Part shown: positions 1 through 9,222 of the stretch, in pieces
How the letters are laid out: each line of letters starts with the position of its first letter
Position numbering within the stretch: the first letter of the stretch is position 1
DNA from: an uncultured Bacteroides sp.
GTDB lineage: Bacteria > Bacteroidota > Bacteroidia > Bacteroidales > Bacteroidaceae
NCBI GenBank assembly: GCA_947074205.1
Contig: CAMTOQ010000010.1
Span: 20,475-84,474, forward strand
Length of the DNA stretch: 64,000 nt
Direction of reading: 5' to 3'
Notes under the pieces: model-generated
Told to the model about the DNA's origin: nothing
The model's database searches: none
What the model saw: the letters and a program-made list of their open reading frames with translations, nothing else
Made by a program: the position numbers and the translations under genes

Positions 1-584
1 AAAAGACGCTCTACTTCACGGTCCACTCTATGGCCCACTTGTTCAAGCATGATATATGTATCAGCATATTTGCGCGGATGTTGACCGATGGCAGTAATCC
101 TTGCAAAGGTCTCATCTACATTAGTCATATTGAAGTTGCCACAAAGAGCTAGATTTTTCGCACGCCAGTTGTTTCTTCTTAAGAAAGGGTGTACAAACGA
201 TATACCAGTACGACCTGTGGTGGAATAGCGCAAATGCCCCATATATACCTCACCAGCAAATGGTAAAACCTGCTTCGCATATTCGGCATCATGTATCTGC
301 TCTTTGCTAAGTCCTTTAAAGTTGTTTTGCACAGCTTCAAAGATTTCAGTAATAGCATCCGATCCCATTGCTCTTTCGCGAAACATATACTCTTCACCTG
401 GATTTGCTTCAAGTTTAACACAAGCTAAGCCTGCGCCTTCCTGTCCGCGATTGTGCTGTTTCTCCATCAGCAAATACAGCTTGTTCAAGCCGTACATCCA
501 TGTGCCATACTTTTTTTCGTAGTAATCCAGCGGTTTCAGCAAGCGAATCATTGCAACCCCGCATTCATGCTTCAATTGTTCCAT
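1..584 (-). CDS. PurF-like class II glutamine amidotransferase (N-terminal part)
   Basis: This reading frame starts with ATG at 584 and runs off the left edge, giving 194 codons without a stop. The protein begins MEQLKHEC, so the presumed nucleophile is Cys8 and a 7-residue propeptide would have to be removed. It then shows QHNRGQEGAGLA and GHLRYSTTG, the ammonia-releasing glutaminase signatures of amidophosphoribosyltransferases (first step of purine synthesis, PRPP plus glutamine to phosphoribosylamine). It diverges from E. coli PurF, with inserts after the QHNRGQ motif, so it may be a paralogue rather than the housekeeping enzyme. The phosphoribosyltransferase half lies outside the window. 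It follows glmS on the same strand after 84 bases and may be cotranscribed. Confidence 0.8.
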   Translation of the reverse strand, partial: MEQLKHECGVAMIRLLKPLDYYEKKYGTWMYGLNKLYLLMEKQHNRGQEGAGLACVKLEANPGEEYMFRERAMGSDAITEIFEAVQNNFKGLSKEQIHDAEYAKQVLPFAGEVYMGHLRYSTTGRTGISFVHPFLRRNNWRAKNLALCGNFNMTNVDETFARITAIGQHPRKYADTYIMLEQVGHRVDREVERL

Positions 585-668
585 CAAATATATTAAAGTT
601 TATTCTATTCAAATTTTGCAGACCTCACAATGAAAATATTCAAAGCAAAATCTGCAAAACCTAATTTT

Positions 669-2513
669 TTATTCTACTGTTACCGACTTAGCCAAGTTTC
701 TCGGCTGGTCTACATCTAGCCCCTTGCACACGGCTACATGGTAGGCCAGTATCTGCAATGGGACAGTCGTTATCAACGGGTCAAGACACTCTAATGTTTC
801 GGGTAGTTCAATACAATAGTCGGCTATTTTGCTGATTACTGTATCACCCTCATTCACTACTGCAATAACCCTTCCTTTACGAGCTTTAATCTCTTGTATG
901 TTACTCAATACCTTTTCATATAATGCATTGTGAGTAGCAATCACCACAACTGGCATTTCGCTATCAATCAATGCAATCGGTCCATGCTTCATTTCTGCAG
1001 CCGGATATCCCTCGGCATGAATATAAGATATTTCTTTCAACTTAAGCGCACCTTCAAGGGCTACTGGATAAGAGTATCCACGACCAAGATAGATAAAATT
1101 GTGCGCATAGGTGAATATTTTAGATAATTCTGCGATTTTATCATTTAGCTTCAGCACTTTTTTCATCTTTTCAGGAATACGATTCATCTCCTGAACGATC
1201 TCCAAATAATGCTCTTCAGTGATTGAGCTCTTCTCTTTTGCCAAGGTTAATGCTAGCATTGTTAGCACGGTAACCTGACCGGTGAATGCTTTAGTAGATG
1301 CTACACCAATCTCTGGACCAACGTGAATATAAGAACCCGTATCTGTGGCGCGTGGAATAGAAGAACCAATAGCATTACATATACCATATATAAAGGCACC
1401 TCTACTTCTTGCCAACTCTACTGCTGCTAGAGTATCGGCAGTTTCTCCACTTTGAGAGATAGCTATCACCACGTCATCTTCATTGATAACCGGATCGCGA
1501 TAACGAAACTCCGAAGCATATTCTACTTCTACAGGAATACGACAAAAGCTCTCAATAAGTTGCTTCCCAATAAGGGCAGCGTGCCATGAAGTACCGCAAG
1601 CAACAAATATAAAACGTTTAGCCTTGAGCAATCTTTCTTTATGATCGATTACTGCAGATAGCACTACATTAGTACCTTCTACATTGACACGACCACGCAT
1701 ACAATCGTTGATACAATCGGGCTGCTCAAAAATCTCCTTGAGCATAAAGTGAGGATAGCCTCCTTTTTCCAACTGACCTAAATTCAAGGTAACAGTTTTT
1801 ACTTCAGGGGTTACCTCTATATTGTGGAGATTGACAACTTTCAAATCTTGATTTCTGTCAATCACTGCAATCTCTTCATCTTTAAGATAGACTACCTTAT
1901 CTGTATACTCTACAATAGGAGTGGCATCTGAGGCTAAGAAGAATTCATCTTCACCAATACCTACTACTAGCGGACTACTTTTGCGAGCTGCGATAATTTG
2001 ATCGGGATGCCCTTTTTCAAGTACGGCAATGGCATAGGCGCCAATAACTTCGCGCAAAGCCAACTGCACAGCAGATAAAAGGTCAAGATTATTAGTTACC
2101 TTAATATATTCTATCAGCTGAACCAATACTTCAGTATCAGTGCTACTTTTGAATTCATATCCTTTAGCTTGAAGTTTCTCCTTGAGAGTAGCATAGTTTT
2201 CTATGATACCGTTATGGATAAGAGCCAAAGTTTCTGTCGACGAGTAGTGGGGATGAGCATTAGCTGAACAAGGTTCTCCGTGTGTAGCCCATCTTGTGTG
2301 CGCTATACCAATAGTACCTGTTGTGTCTTTTTGCTCTGCAAAACCCTCAAGCTCGCTAACCTTACCTTTAGCTTTGTAGACATTTAATTGATTGTCTGTG
2401 TTGATCAGTGCCACACCAGCACTGTCATATCCTCTATATTCCAGGCGCTTGAGCCCTTTTATTAATATTGGGTACGCGTCTTTTTTACCAATATAACCAA
2501 CAATACCACACAT
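669..2513 (-). CDS. glmS: Glutamine--fructose-6-phosphate aminotransferase (isomerizing)
   Basis: Makes glucosamine-6-phosphate from fructose-6-phosphate and glutamine, the entry to peptidoglycan and LPS amino sugars, in the cytosol. The 614-residue length is normal. The protein starts MCGIVGYIG, so Cys2 becomes the N-terminal nucleophile of the glutaminase domain (about residues 2-220). Two SIS sugar-isomerase domains follow, with CGTSWHA and SQSGETADT in the first, and the family ending LAKSVTVE is present. It lies upstream of the PurF-like gene on the minus strand and is divergent from gltB across a 695-base spacer. No glmS ribozyme-like leader is evident. Confidence 0.98.
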   Translation of the reverse strand: MCGIVGYIGKKDAYPILIKGLKRLEYRGYDSAGVALINTDNQLNVYKAKGKVSELEGFAEQKDTTGTIGIAHTRWATHGEPCSANAHPHYSSTETLALIHNGIIENYATLKEKLQAKGYEFKSSTDTEVLVQLIEYIKVTNNLDLLSAVQLALREVIGAYAIAVLEKGHPDQIIAARKSSPLVVGIGEDEFFLASDATPIVEYTDKVVYLKDEEIAVIDRNQDLKVVNLHNIEVTPEVKTVTLNLGQLEKGGYPHFMLKEIFEQPDCINDCMRGRVNVEGTNVVLSAVIDHKERLLKAKRFIFVACGTSWHAALIGKQLIESFCRIPVEVEYASEFRYRDPVINEDDVVIAISQSGETADTLAAVELARSRGAFIYGICNAIGSSIPRATDTGSYIHVGPEIGVASTKAFTGQVTVLTMLALTLAKEKSSITEEHYLEIVQEMNRIPEKMKKVLKLNDKIAELSKIFTYAHNFIYLGRGYSYPVALEGALKLKEISYIHAEGYPAAEMKHGPIALIDSEMPVVVIATHNALYEKVLSNIQEIKARKGRVIAVVNEGDTVISKIADYCIELPETLECLDPLITTVPLQILAYHVAVCKGLDVDQPRNLAKSVTVE

Positions 2514-2719
2514 AATTATTTAATTTTGACGTTTTTCGCTGCAAAGATAAATAAATATTGCGTTCATAAAAAGTCTATGGTGCAAGAAAAATCAGATTAT
2601 CCAACAAAAGAATAATCACCCATAGAAAAACAAAAGATTACACACAATAAAAAAAGAAATATATTGCGAGAAATAAACGACCAAGGCTACCCTTGCAAAA
2701 CACTAGTAACAACCCAAAA

Positions 2720-2807
2720 CATAGGCACGGCTACTCAGCTCGCTGGCAAGGGCTACTCACCGAGCTGGCAAGCTGTTGCCACCGAGCAGGCAAGGGCTAT
2801 CCACCAA
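2720..2807. repeat. Array A: four imperfect tandem 22-bp units
   Basis: Four adjoining 22-base units can be laid out at 2720-2741, 2742-2763, 2764-2785 and 2786-2807. Units 2 and 4 share GGCAAGGGCTA, and units 2 and 3 both begin GCTGGCAAG and end CACCGA. A related four-unit array lies at 27287-27374. Over the 58 bases 2752-2809 against 27319-27376 I count 44 identities without gaps (76%). The array is GC-rich compared with its flanks. The unit length is not a multiple of three and no ORF covers it, so it is a non-coding repeat. Its function is unknown. Confidence 0.75.
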
Positions 2808-3147
2808 ACCTAGTTTTCGCACCTCCAAACAAGACTGATTATCAAGCTTATATGATTTTCACTAAAAATTGATTCTAACTTCTGTCAAAAACCCCACCAC
2901 TCCCAAATATTAGTTAAAGAACAGAGCAATAACCCTCAAAAAATCACAAAATCAATCAACTGCAAAACAGGCACTTTCAAAAAATACACGAGACATACGT
3001 TACTATTTATCATTTTATATGGTTTATTTCTTTCTTTTCATTACTTTTGCCACACATTTTAGAGCGTATTGATATATAAACATGTGTTAAATAGTGAGTA
3101 AATAGTTAAATTCATGGCTTATATATAACATAATGAAATTAAATTTA

Positions 3148-3155
3148 TATTTTTG
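3148..3155 (+). promoter_or_regulatory. -7 element of the gltB promoter
   Basis: TATTTTTG fits the Bacteroidota -7 consensus TAnnTTTG, 53 bases before the gltB start. No clean TTTG -33 element is seen at the usual spacing. Confidence 0.5.
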
Positions 3156-3208
3156 CGACTCAGATTGACAGAATAAATAGGTATTATAAGATTATAAAGC
3201 TAAACAGA

Positions 3209-6200
3209 ATGAAAAAAAGAGAACTTTTTAACAACAAAACAGAAGAGCTGTCTTACCTACGACAGCCACAGCAATTTGGGCTGTATGATGCCGCAAACGA
3301 GCACGACGCTTGTGGTGTAGGTATGATTGTTAATATTCAAGGAAGTAAATCGCACGACATTGTTGAAGCCGCACTCAAAGTTCTGGAAAACATGCGCCAT
3401 CGTGGTGCAGAGGGAGCCGATAACAAGACTGGAGATGGAGCAGGTATTATGCTTCAAATTCCTCATGAATTCATTTTGTTACAAGGCATCCCAGTTCCTG
3501 AAAAAGGCAAATATGGAACAGGTCTTCTTTTTCTACCAAAAAATACAAAAGATCAAGCTGACATTCTAAGCATCATCATTGAGGAGATTGAGAAAGAAGG
3601 TTTGACATTGATGCACCTTCGCAACGTGCCAACCTGCCCTGAAATCCTGGGCGAATCTGCTTTGGCTACCGAACCCGATACAAAGCAAATTTTCATTACC
3701 GGCTTTGGCGATAGCGAGACTGCTAATATCAAACTCTATTTGATTCGTAAAAGAATTGAAAATAGAGTAAGAAACTCGGCTATACCTACAAGAAACGATT
3801 TTTATATTGTTTCGTTGTCTACTAAAAGCATAGTATATAAAGGTATGCTTTCTTCTATGCAGCTACGCAATTACTTCCCCGATCTTACTAATAGCTATTT
3901 CACAAGTGGCCTTGCATTGGTTCACTCTCGTTTTAGTACAAATACCTTCCCTACTTGGGGATTGGCTCAACCTTTCCGCCTACTTGCCCATAATGGTGAG
4001 ATCAACACTGTTCGCGGTAACCGTGGATGGATGGAAGCTCGTGAAAGTGTACTATCAAACCCAGTATTGGGAGATATTAAAGACCTTAGACCAATCGTTC
4101 AACCTGGTATGAGTGATAGTGCGTCACTAGACAATGTATTGGAATACCTTACCATGTCTGGACTTAGCTTGCCTCATGCAATGGCGATGTTGGTTCCAGA
4201 ATCGTTCAACGAAAAAAATCCTATTAGCGAAGACTTAAAGGCATTCTATGAATATCATTCTATCTTGATGGAACCATGGGATGGTCCTGCTGCTTTGCTT
4301 TTCAGTGATGGCCGCTTTGCCGGTGGTATGCTAGACCGCAATGGTCTTCGTCCAGCTCGCTACCTTATCACTAAGAGCGACATGATGGTCGTGGCTAGTG
4401 AAGTAGGTGTAATGGATTTCGAACCTGGAGATATCAAGGAAAAAGGTCGCCTTCAACCTGGTAAGATTCTCTTGGTCGACACTGAAAAAGGAGAAATATA
4501 CTATGATGGCGAATTGAAAAAACAGTTGGCTGATGCACATCCTTATCGTGCTTGGCTAGCTACCAACCGTATAGATTTGGACGAACTAAAAAGTGGACGT
4601 AAAGTGTCACAAAGTTTGCCCAATTACGATAAAATGCTCCACACCTTTGGCTACTCAAAAGAGGATATCGAAAAGGTTATCGCTCCGATGGCAGAGACTG
4701 GTGCAGAGCCTATACACTCTATGGGTAATGATACTCCATTGGCAGTGTTATCTGACAAACCACAACTATTGTACAACTACTTCCGCCAACAGTTTGCGCA
4801 AGTTACCAATCCTCCTATCGACCCTATTCGTGAAGAGTTGGTGATGTCATTGAGCGAATTTATTGGTGCAGTTGGCAAAAACGTTTTGATTCCAGACGAA
4901 AGCCACTGTAAAATGGTGCGTCTGAATCATCCTATTTTGAGCAATGCGCAGCTTGACATTCTTTGCAACATCCGTTACAAAGGTTTCAACACCATTAAAT
5001 TGCCTATCGTTTTCGAAGCTGCAAAAGGCAAAACAGGTTTGCAAGATGCGATTGCCGAACTATGCAAAAAGGCTGAAGATTCGGTTTCAGAAGGTGTTAA
5101 TTACATCGTGTTGACCGACCGTAATGTAGACGAGAAATATGCCGCCATTCCTTCACTTCTTGCAGTAAGCGCTGTACATCACCATCTGATCTCGGTGGGT
5201 AAACGTGTTCAAACGGCCCTTATCGTTGAAAGTGGTGAAATTCGCGAAGTGATGCATGCAGCTCTTCTTCTAGGTTTTGGTGCAAGTGCGCTAAATCCTT
5301 ATATGGCTTTTGCTGTTCTAGATAAGTTGATTGCCGAGAAAGAGATTCAGTTAGACTATGCAACTGCACAGAAGAACTATATTAAAGCTATCTGCAAAGG
5401 TCTATTCAAGATTATGAGTAAGATGGGTATCAGTACTATTCGTTCATATCGCGGTGCTAAGATTTTCGAAGCAGTAGGTTTGAGCGAAGAATTGAGCAAC
5501 GCTTATTTCGGCGGTTTAAGCTCTAAGATATCTGGTATCCGCCTTGACGAAGTAGCCAACGATGCTATTGCTATGCATGCCCAAGGATTCAAAACTGAGG
5601 CCGAAAAACAAAGACTTGTAAACAAGGGTGTATTCCACTTCCGTAAAAACGGCGAAGAGCATGCTTGGAACCCTGAAACTATCAGCAACCTGCAATTGGC
5701 TACTCGCTTGGGAAGCTACAAGAAATTCAAAGAATATTCGTCACTTGTTGACAACAAAAAAGCACCTATCTTCCTTCGCGATTTCTTAGGATTCAAAACT
5801 AGCCCTATCAGTATCGATAAAGTAGAATCTGCAGAAAGCATTATGCGTCGTTTCGTTACAGGTGCAATGAGTTACGGCTCTATCAGCAAGGAGGCTCACG
5901 AGGCTATGGCCATTGCTATGAATGCTATACATGGACGAAGCAATACCGGTGAAGGTGGTGAAGATGCAGAGCGTTTCACTCCTCGCGCTGATGGAACTTC
6001 TCTTCGTAGTGCTATCAAACAAGTTGCTTCTGGTCGCTTCGGTGTAACTACAGAGTATCTTGTTAACGCTGATGAGATTCAAATCAAGGTGGCACAAGGT
6101 GCTAAACCTGGCGAAGGTGGTCAGCTTCCAGGCTATAAAGTAGATAAGATCATTGCTAAGACACGTCACTCTATCCCTGGTATTTCATTGATATCTCCTC

Positions 6201-7753
6201 CACCTCATCATGATATCTACTCTATCGAAGACTTAGCTCAACTAATCTTCGACTTGAAGAATGTGAACCCTAAAGCTAAAATTAGCGTAAAGCTAGTAGC
6301 CGAAAGTGGTGTGGGTACAATTGCTGCCGGTGTAGCTAAAGCTAAAGCCGACCTCATTGTAATCTCGGGTGCCGAAGGTGGTACAGGTGCTTCACCTGCC
6401 TCTTCTATCCGCTATGCAGGTATCTCTCCTGAACTTGGCTTAAGCGAAACTCAACAAACGCTTGTATTGAATGGTCTTCGTGGCCAAGTAATGCTTCAAG
6501 TTGACGGACAACTTAAGACAGGACGCGACATTGTTTTGATGGCGATGTTGGGAGCTGAAGAATATGGTTTTGCAACTTCTGCACTTATCGTATTGGGATG
6601 TGTGATGATGCGTAAGTGTCATATGAATACTTGTCCTGTAGGTGTAGCTACACAAAACGAAGAGCTGCGCAAACGCTTCCTTGGCCGTAGCGAGTACTTG
6701 GTTAACTTCTTCCGTTTCTTAGCAGAAGAGGTACGCGAACATCTTGCTGAAATCGGTGTAGAGCGTTTAGATGATATCATTGGTCGCACAGATCTTATCT
6801 TGAGAAAAGAAGATGACGGATGTGAAAAGCACAAGCTCATCGATTTTAGTAAAATGTTGGCACGTGTGGACAACAATGCAGCAATTCGCAATGTGACTAT
6901 TCAAGATCATGGAATTTCGACTGTAAAAGATGTAACTATCTTACACGCAGCTCAAGAAGCTATCGATTCTTTGAAAGAAGTCTCTTTAGAATATACAATC
7001 GCTAATACAGACCGTGCTGTAGGTGCAATGCTTTCGGGAGCTATCGCAACTAAACATGGCGAAAAAGGATTGCCCGAACATACTATCAACGTTAAGTTCA
7101 AAGGCTCGGCAGGACAGTCGTTTGGCGCATTCTTAACACCTGGTGTTAACTTCAAACTAGAAGGCGAAGCTAATGACTATTTAGGTAAAGGCCTTAGCGG
7201 TGGACGCATCTCAGTGCTGCCTCCTGTAAGAAGTAATTTCGATGCAGAAAACAATATAATCGCCGGTAACACCATCCTTTATGGAGCAACTAGCGGTGAA
7301 GTTTATATCAACGGCCGCGTGGGCGAGCGCTTTGCTGTGCGCAACTCGGGAGCTGTTGTTGTAGTAGAAGGCGTTGGTGATCACTGCTGCGAATATATGA
7401 CCGGTGGTCGTGTAGTAGTACTAGGCGAAACAGGACGTAACTTCGCCGCAGGTATGAGTGGCGGTGTGGCTTATGTATGGAACAAGAATGGCAACTTCGA
7501 CTACTTCTGCAACATGGAGATGGTAGAACTTTCGCTCATCGAAGAAGCTAGCTATCGCAAAGAGTTGCACGAATTGATTCGTCAACACTACCTATACACA
7601 GGTTCTAAGTTGGCACGCACTATGCTAGACGATTGGAATCGTTATGTAGATCAGTTTATTCAAGTTGTACCAATTGAATACAAAAAGGTATTACAAGAAG
7701 AACAAATGAAAAAGTTGCAGCAGAAAATTGCTGATATGCAACGCGATTACTAA
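3209..7753 (+). CDS. gltB: Glutamate synthase, large subunit
   Basis: The large subunit of ferredoxin- or NADPH-type GOGAT releases ammonia from glutamine and aminates 2-oxoglutarate. At 1514 residues it has family length. The motif HDACGVGMI places the glutaminase nucleophile at Cys35, implying a 34-residue propeptide. The FMN/synthase region carries the 3Fe-4S cysteine pattern C-x5-C-x4-C around MMRKCHMNTCPVG, followed by the GXGXG-rich beta-helix domain at the C-terminus. gltD follows after 21 bases and asnB after that, so ammonia-nitrogen assimilation into glutamate and asparagine appears to be one transcription unit. Confidence 0.98.
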   Translation: MKKRELFNNKTEELSYLRQPQQFGLYDAANEHDACGVGMIVNIQGSKSHDIVEAALKVLENMRHRGAEGADNKTGDGAGIMLQIPHEFILLQGIPVPEKGKYGTGLLFLPKNTKDQADILSIIIEEIEKEGLTLMHLRNVPTCPEILGESALATEPDTKQIFITGFGDSETANIKLYLIRKRIENRVRNSAIPTRNDFYIVSLSTKSIVYKGMLSSMQLRNYFPDLTNSYFTSGLALVHSRFSTNTFPTWGLAQPFRLLAHNGEINTVRGNRGWMEARESVLSNPVLGDIKDLRPIVQPGMSDSASLDNVLEYLTMSGLSLPHAMAMLVPESFNEKNPISEDLKAFYEYHSILMEPWDGPAALLFSDGRFAGGMLDRNGLRPARYLITKSDMMVVASEVGVMDFEPGDIKEKGRLQPGKILLVDTEKGEIYYDGELKKQLADAHPYRAWLATNRIDLDELKSGRKVSQSLPNYDKMLHTFGYSKEDIEKVIAPMAETGAEPIHSMGNDTPLAVLSDKPQLLYNYFRQQFAQVTNPPIDPIREELVMSLSEFIGAVGKNVLIPDESHCKMVRLNHPILSNAQLDILCNIRYKGFNTIKLPIVFEAAKGKTGLQDAIAELCKKAEDSVSEGVNYIVLTDRNVDEKYAAIPSLLAVSAVHHHLISVGKRVQTALIVESGEIREVMHAALLLGFGASALNPYMAFAVLDKLIAEKEIQLDYATAQKNYIKAICKGLFKIMSKMGISTIRSYRGAKIFEAVGLSEELSNAYFGGLSSKISGIRLDEVANDAIAMHAQGFKTEAEKQRLVNKGVFHFRKNGEEHAWNPETISNLQLATRLGSYKKFKEYSSLVDNKKAPIFLRDFLGFKTSPISIDKVESAESIMRRFVTGAMSYGSISKEAHEAMAIAMNAIHGRSNTGEGGEDAERFTPRADGTSLRSAIKQVASGRFGVTTEYLVNADEIQIKVAQGAKPGEGGQLPGYKVDKIIAKTRHSIPGISLISPPPHHDIYSIEDLAQLIFDLKNVNPKAKISVKLVAESGVGTIAAGVAKAKADLIVISGAEGGTGASPASSIRYAGISPELGLSETQQTLVLNGLRGQVMLQVDGQLKTGRDIVLMAMLGAEEYGFATSALIVLGCVMMRKCHMNTCPVGVATQNEELRKRFLGRSEYLVNFFRFLAEEVREHLAEIGVERLDDIIGRTDLILRKEDDGCEKHKLIDFSKMLARVDNNAAIRNVTIQDHGISTVKDVTILHAAQEAIDSLKEVSLEYTIANTDRAVGAMLSGAIATKHGEKGLPEHTINVKFKGSAGQSFGAFLTPGVNFKLEGEANDYLGKGLSGGRISVLPPVRSNFDAENNIIAGNTILYGATSGEVYINGRVGERFAVRNSGAVVVVEGVGDHCCEYMTGGRVVVLGETGRNFAAGMSGGVAYVWNKNGNFDYFCNMEMVELSLIEEASYRKELHELIRQHYLYTGSKLARTMLDDWNRYVDQFIQVVPIEYKKVLQEEQMKKLQQKIADMQRDY

Positions 7754-7774
7754 CCAATAAAAGACTAAAACAAA

Positions 7775-9118
7775 ATGGGAGATCCTAAAGCATTTTTAAA
7801 TATACACCGCAAGGAGGCCGGTTATCGCCCCGTACACGAACGCATCACTGACTATGGCGAAGTGGAGCAAACATTGAATACTAACGACCGCCGACTTCAG
7901 GCTTCACGCTGCATGGACTGCGGTGTGCCCTTCTGCCACTGGGCTTGCCCACTAGGCAACAAGCAGCCTGAATGGCAGGACTATCTCTATAAAGGTAAAT
8001 GGCAAGAGGCTTATGAAGTATTATCAGAAACATGCGACTTCCCAGAGTTCACAGGACGTATCTGTCCTGCTCTGTGCGAAAAGAGCTGCGTTTTGAAGCT
8101 ATCTTCAGAAGAGCCTGTTACAATCCGTGAGAACGAGGCTGCTATCGTAGAGGCTGCTTTTAGAGAAGGCTATGTGGTTCCTCGCCTACCTAAACGAAAT
8201 GGTAAGAAAGTAGCTGTAATCGGTGCCGGTCCTGCAGGTTTGGTAGTTGCTAACCAGCTAAACCAAAAAGGCTATCAAGTAACTCTCTTCGACAAAGCTG
8301 AAGCTCCTGGAGGTTTGCTGCGCTACGGTATTCCAAACTTCAAGCTAAATAAAAACATCATCGACCGTCGAATGAAGCTTCTGAAAGAAGAAGGCATCGA
8401 ATTCAAGATGAGTAGCAATATCGATCTCAACAAGCTGCCAGAAGGTTTTGATGCCTATGCACTATGTACAGGAGCCGAAGTTGCACGCGACCTCACTATT
8501 CCTGGACGTGAACTAAAGGGCATTCACCTTGCTTTGGAGATGTTGGCACAACAAAATCGTATACTCGATGGTATCAGCTTCACTAAAGATCAACTCGTCA
8601 ATGCTAAAGGTAAAAAGGTATTGGTGATCGGTGGTGGTGACACAGGTTCCGACTGTATTGGTACTAGCGTAAGACACGGTGCAACTCAAGTTACACAAAT
8701 CGAAATCATGCCTCAACCTCCTGTAGGTCACAACCCTGCTACACCTTGGCCACAATGGCCTGTAGTACTCAAAACTACATCAAGCCATGAGGAAGGCTGT
8801 ACACGCCGTTGGTCATTGGCTTCTAACAAATTCATCGGTAAAAACGGAAAAGTAACCGGTGTAGAGGTAGAAGAAGTTGAATGGATACCAGGCGAAAACG
8901 GTGGTCGTATGACGATGAAACCAACTGGCAAAAAAGAAGTAATTGAAGCAGATATGGTGATGTTGGCCATGGGATTCCTCAAAACAGAGCATCCTAAATA
9001 TGCAGACAATGTATTCGTAGCGGGTGATGCAGCGATGGGTGCAAGTCTTGTAGTGAGAGCTATGGCCGATGCACGTAAAACTGCAGCACAAATCGACAGC
9101 TTCTTGCAAAATAAATAA
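7775..9118 (+). CDS. gltD: Glutamate synthase, small subunit
   Basis: FAD- and NADPH-binding subunit that supplies electrons to GltB. The N-terminus carries the cysteine cluster CMDCGVPFCHWACPLG that binds 4Fe-4S clusters. The FAD motif VIGAGPAGLV lies near residue 150, and the NADPH motif VIGGGDTGSDC near residue 285. At 447 residues it is slightly shorter than the E. coli subunit but has all domains. It is 21 bases downstream of gltB. A 103-base gap with a hairpin separates it from asnB. Confidence 0.97.
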   Translation: MGDPKAFLNIHRKEAGYRPVHERITDYGEVEQTLNTNDRRLQASRCMDCGVPFCHWACPLGNKQPEWQDYLYKGKWQEAYEVLSETCDFPEFTGRICPALCEKSCVLKLSSEEPVTIRENEAAIVEAAFREGYVVPRLPKRNGKKVAVIGAGPAGLVVANQLNQKGYQVTLFDKAEAPGGLLRYGIPNFKLNKNIIDRRMKLLKEEGIEFKMSSNIDLNKLPEGFDAYALCTGAEVARDLTIPGRELKGIHLALEMLAQQNRILDGISFTKDQLVNAKGKKVLVIGGGDTGSDCIGTSVRHGATQVTQIEIMPQPPVGHNPATPWPQWPVVLKTTSSHEEGCTRRWSLASNKFIGKNGKVTGVEVEEVEWIPGENGGRMTMKPTGKKEVIEADMVMLAMGFLKTEHPKYADNVFVAGDAAMGASLVVRAMADARKTAAQIDSFLQNK

Positions 9119-9135
9119 TCTAACAGAAAAAAGAG

Positions 9136-9174
9136 ATTCCGATAGTCTTTTACTATAAAGAAGGCTATCGGAAT
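9136..9174 (+). promoter_or_regulatory. Hairpin between gltD and asnB
   Basis: ATTCCGATAG (9136-9145) and CTATCGGAAT (9165-9174) form a perfect 10-bp stem in the gltD-asnB spacer. No U-run follows on the plus strand, so it is more likely an RNA processing or stability element, or a weak attenuator, than a full terminator. Confidence 0.5.
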
Positions 9175-9222
9175 AACTATCAAAATAATTCCCCAATACT
9201 TACCTCTTAAATTATCTCTACT

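Larger units (their letters stand above)
2514..3208. other. Long intergenic region between divergent glmS and gltB
   Basis: This 695-base AT-rich spacer has no convincing ORF. It contains the four-unit 22-bp repeat array at 2720-2807 and, near its right end, the gltB -7 element at 3148-3155. The stretch 2810-3140 shows nothing I can name. It is long for a divergent promoter region in this window. Confidence 0.7.

Noticed and set aside
2514..2700. Possible glmS leader riboswitch or ribozyme
   Set aside because: The glmS promoter side is short and AT-rich and has no ribozyme core. This ribozyme is typical of Gram-positive bacteria.
5786..6169. 127-codon minus-strand ORF inside gltB
   Set aside because: It is a shadow of a strongly conserved gene. 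Its translation has no protein-family features.
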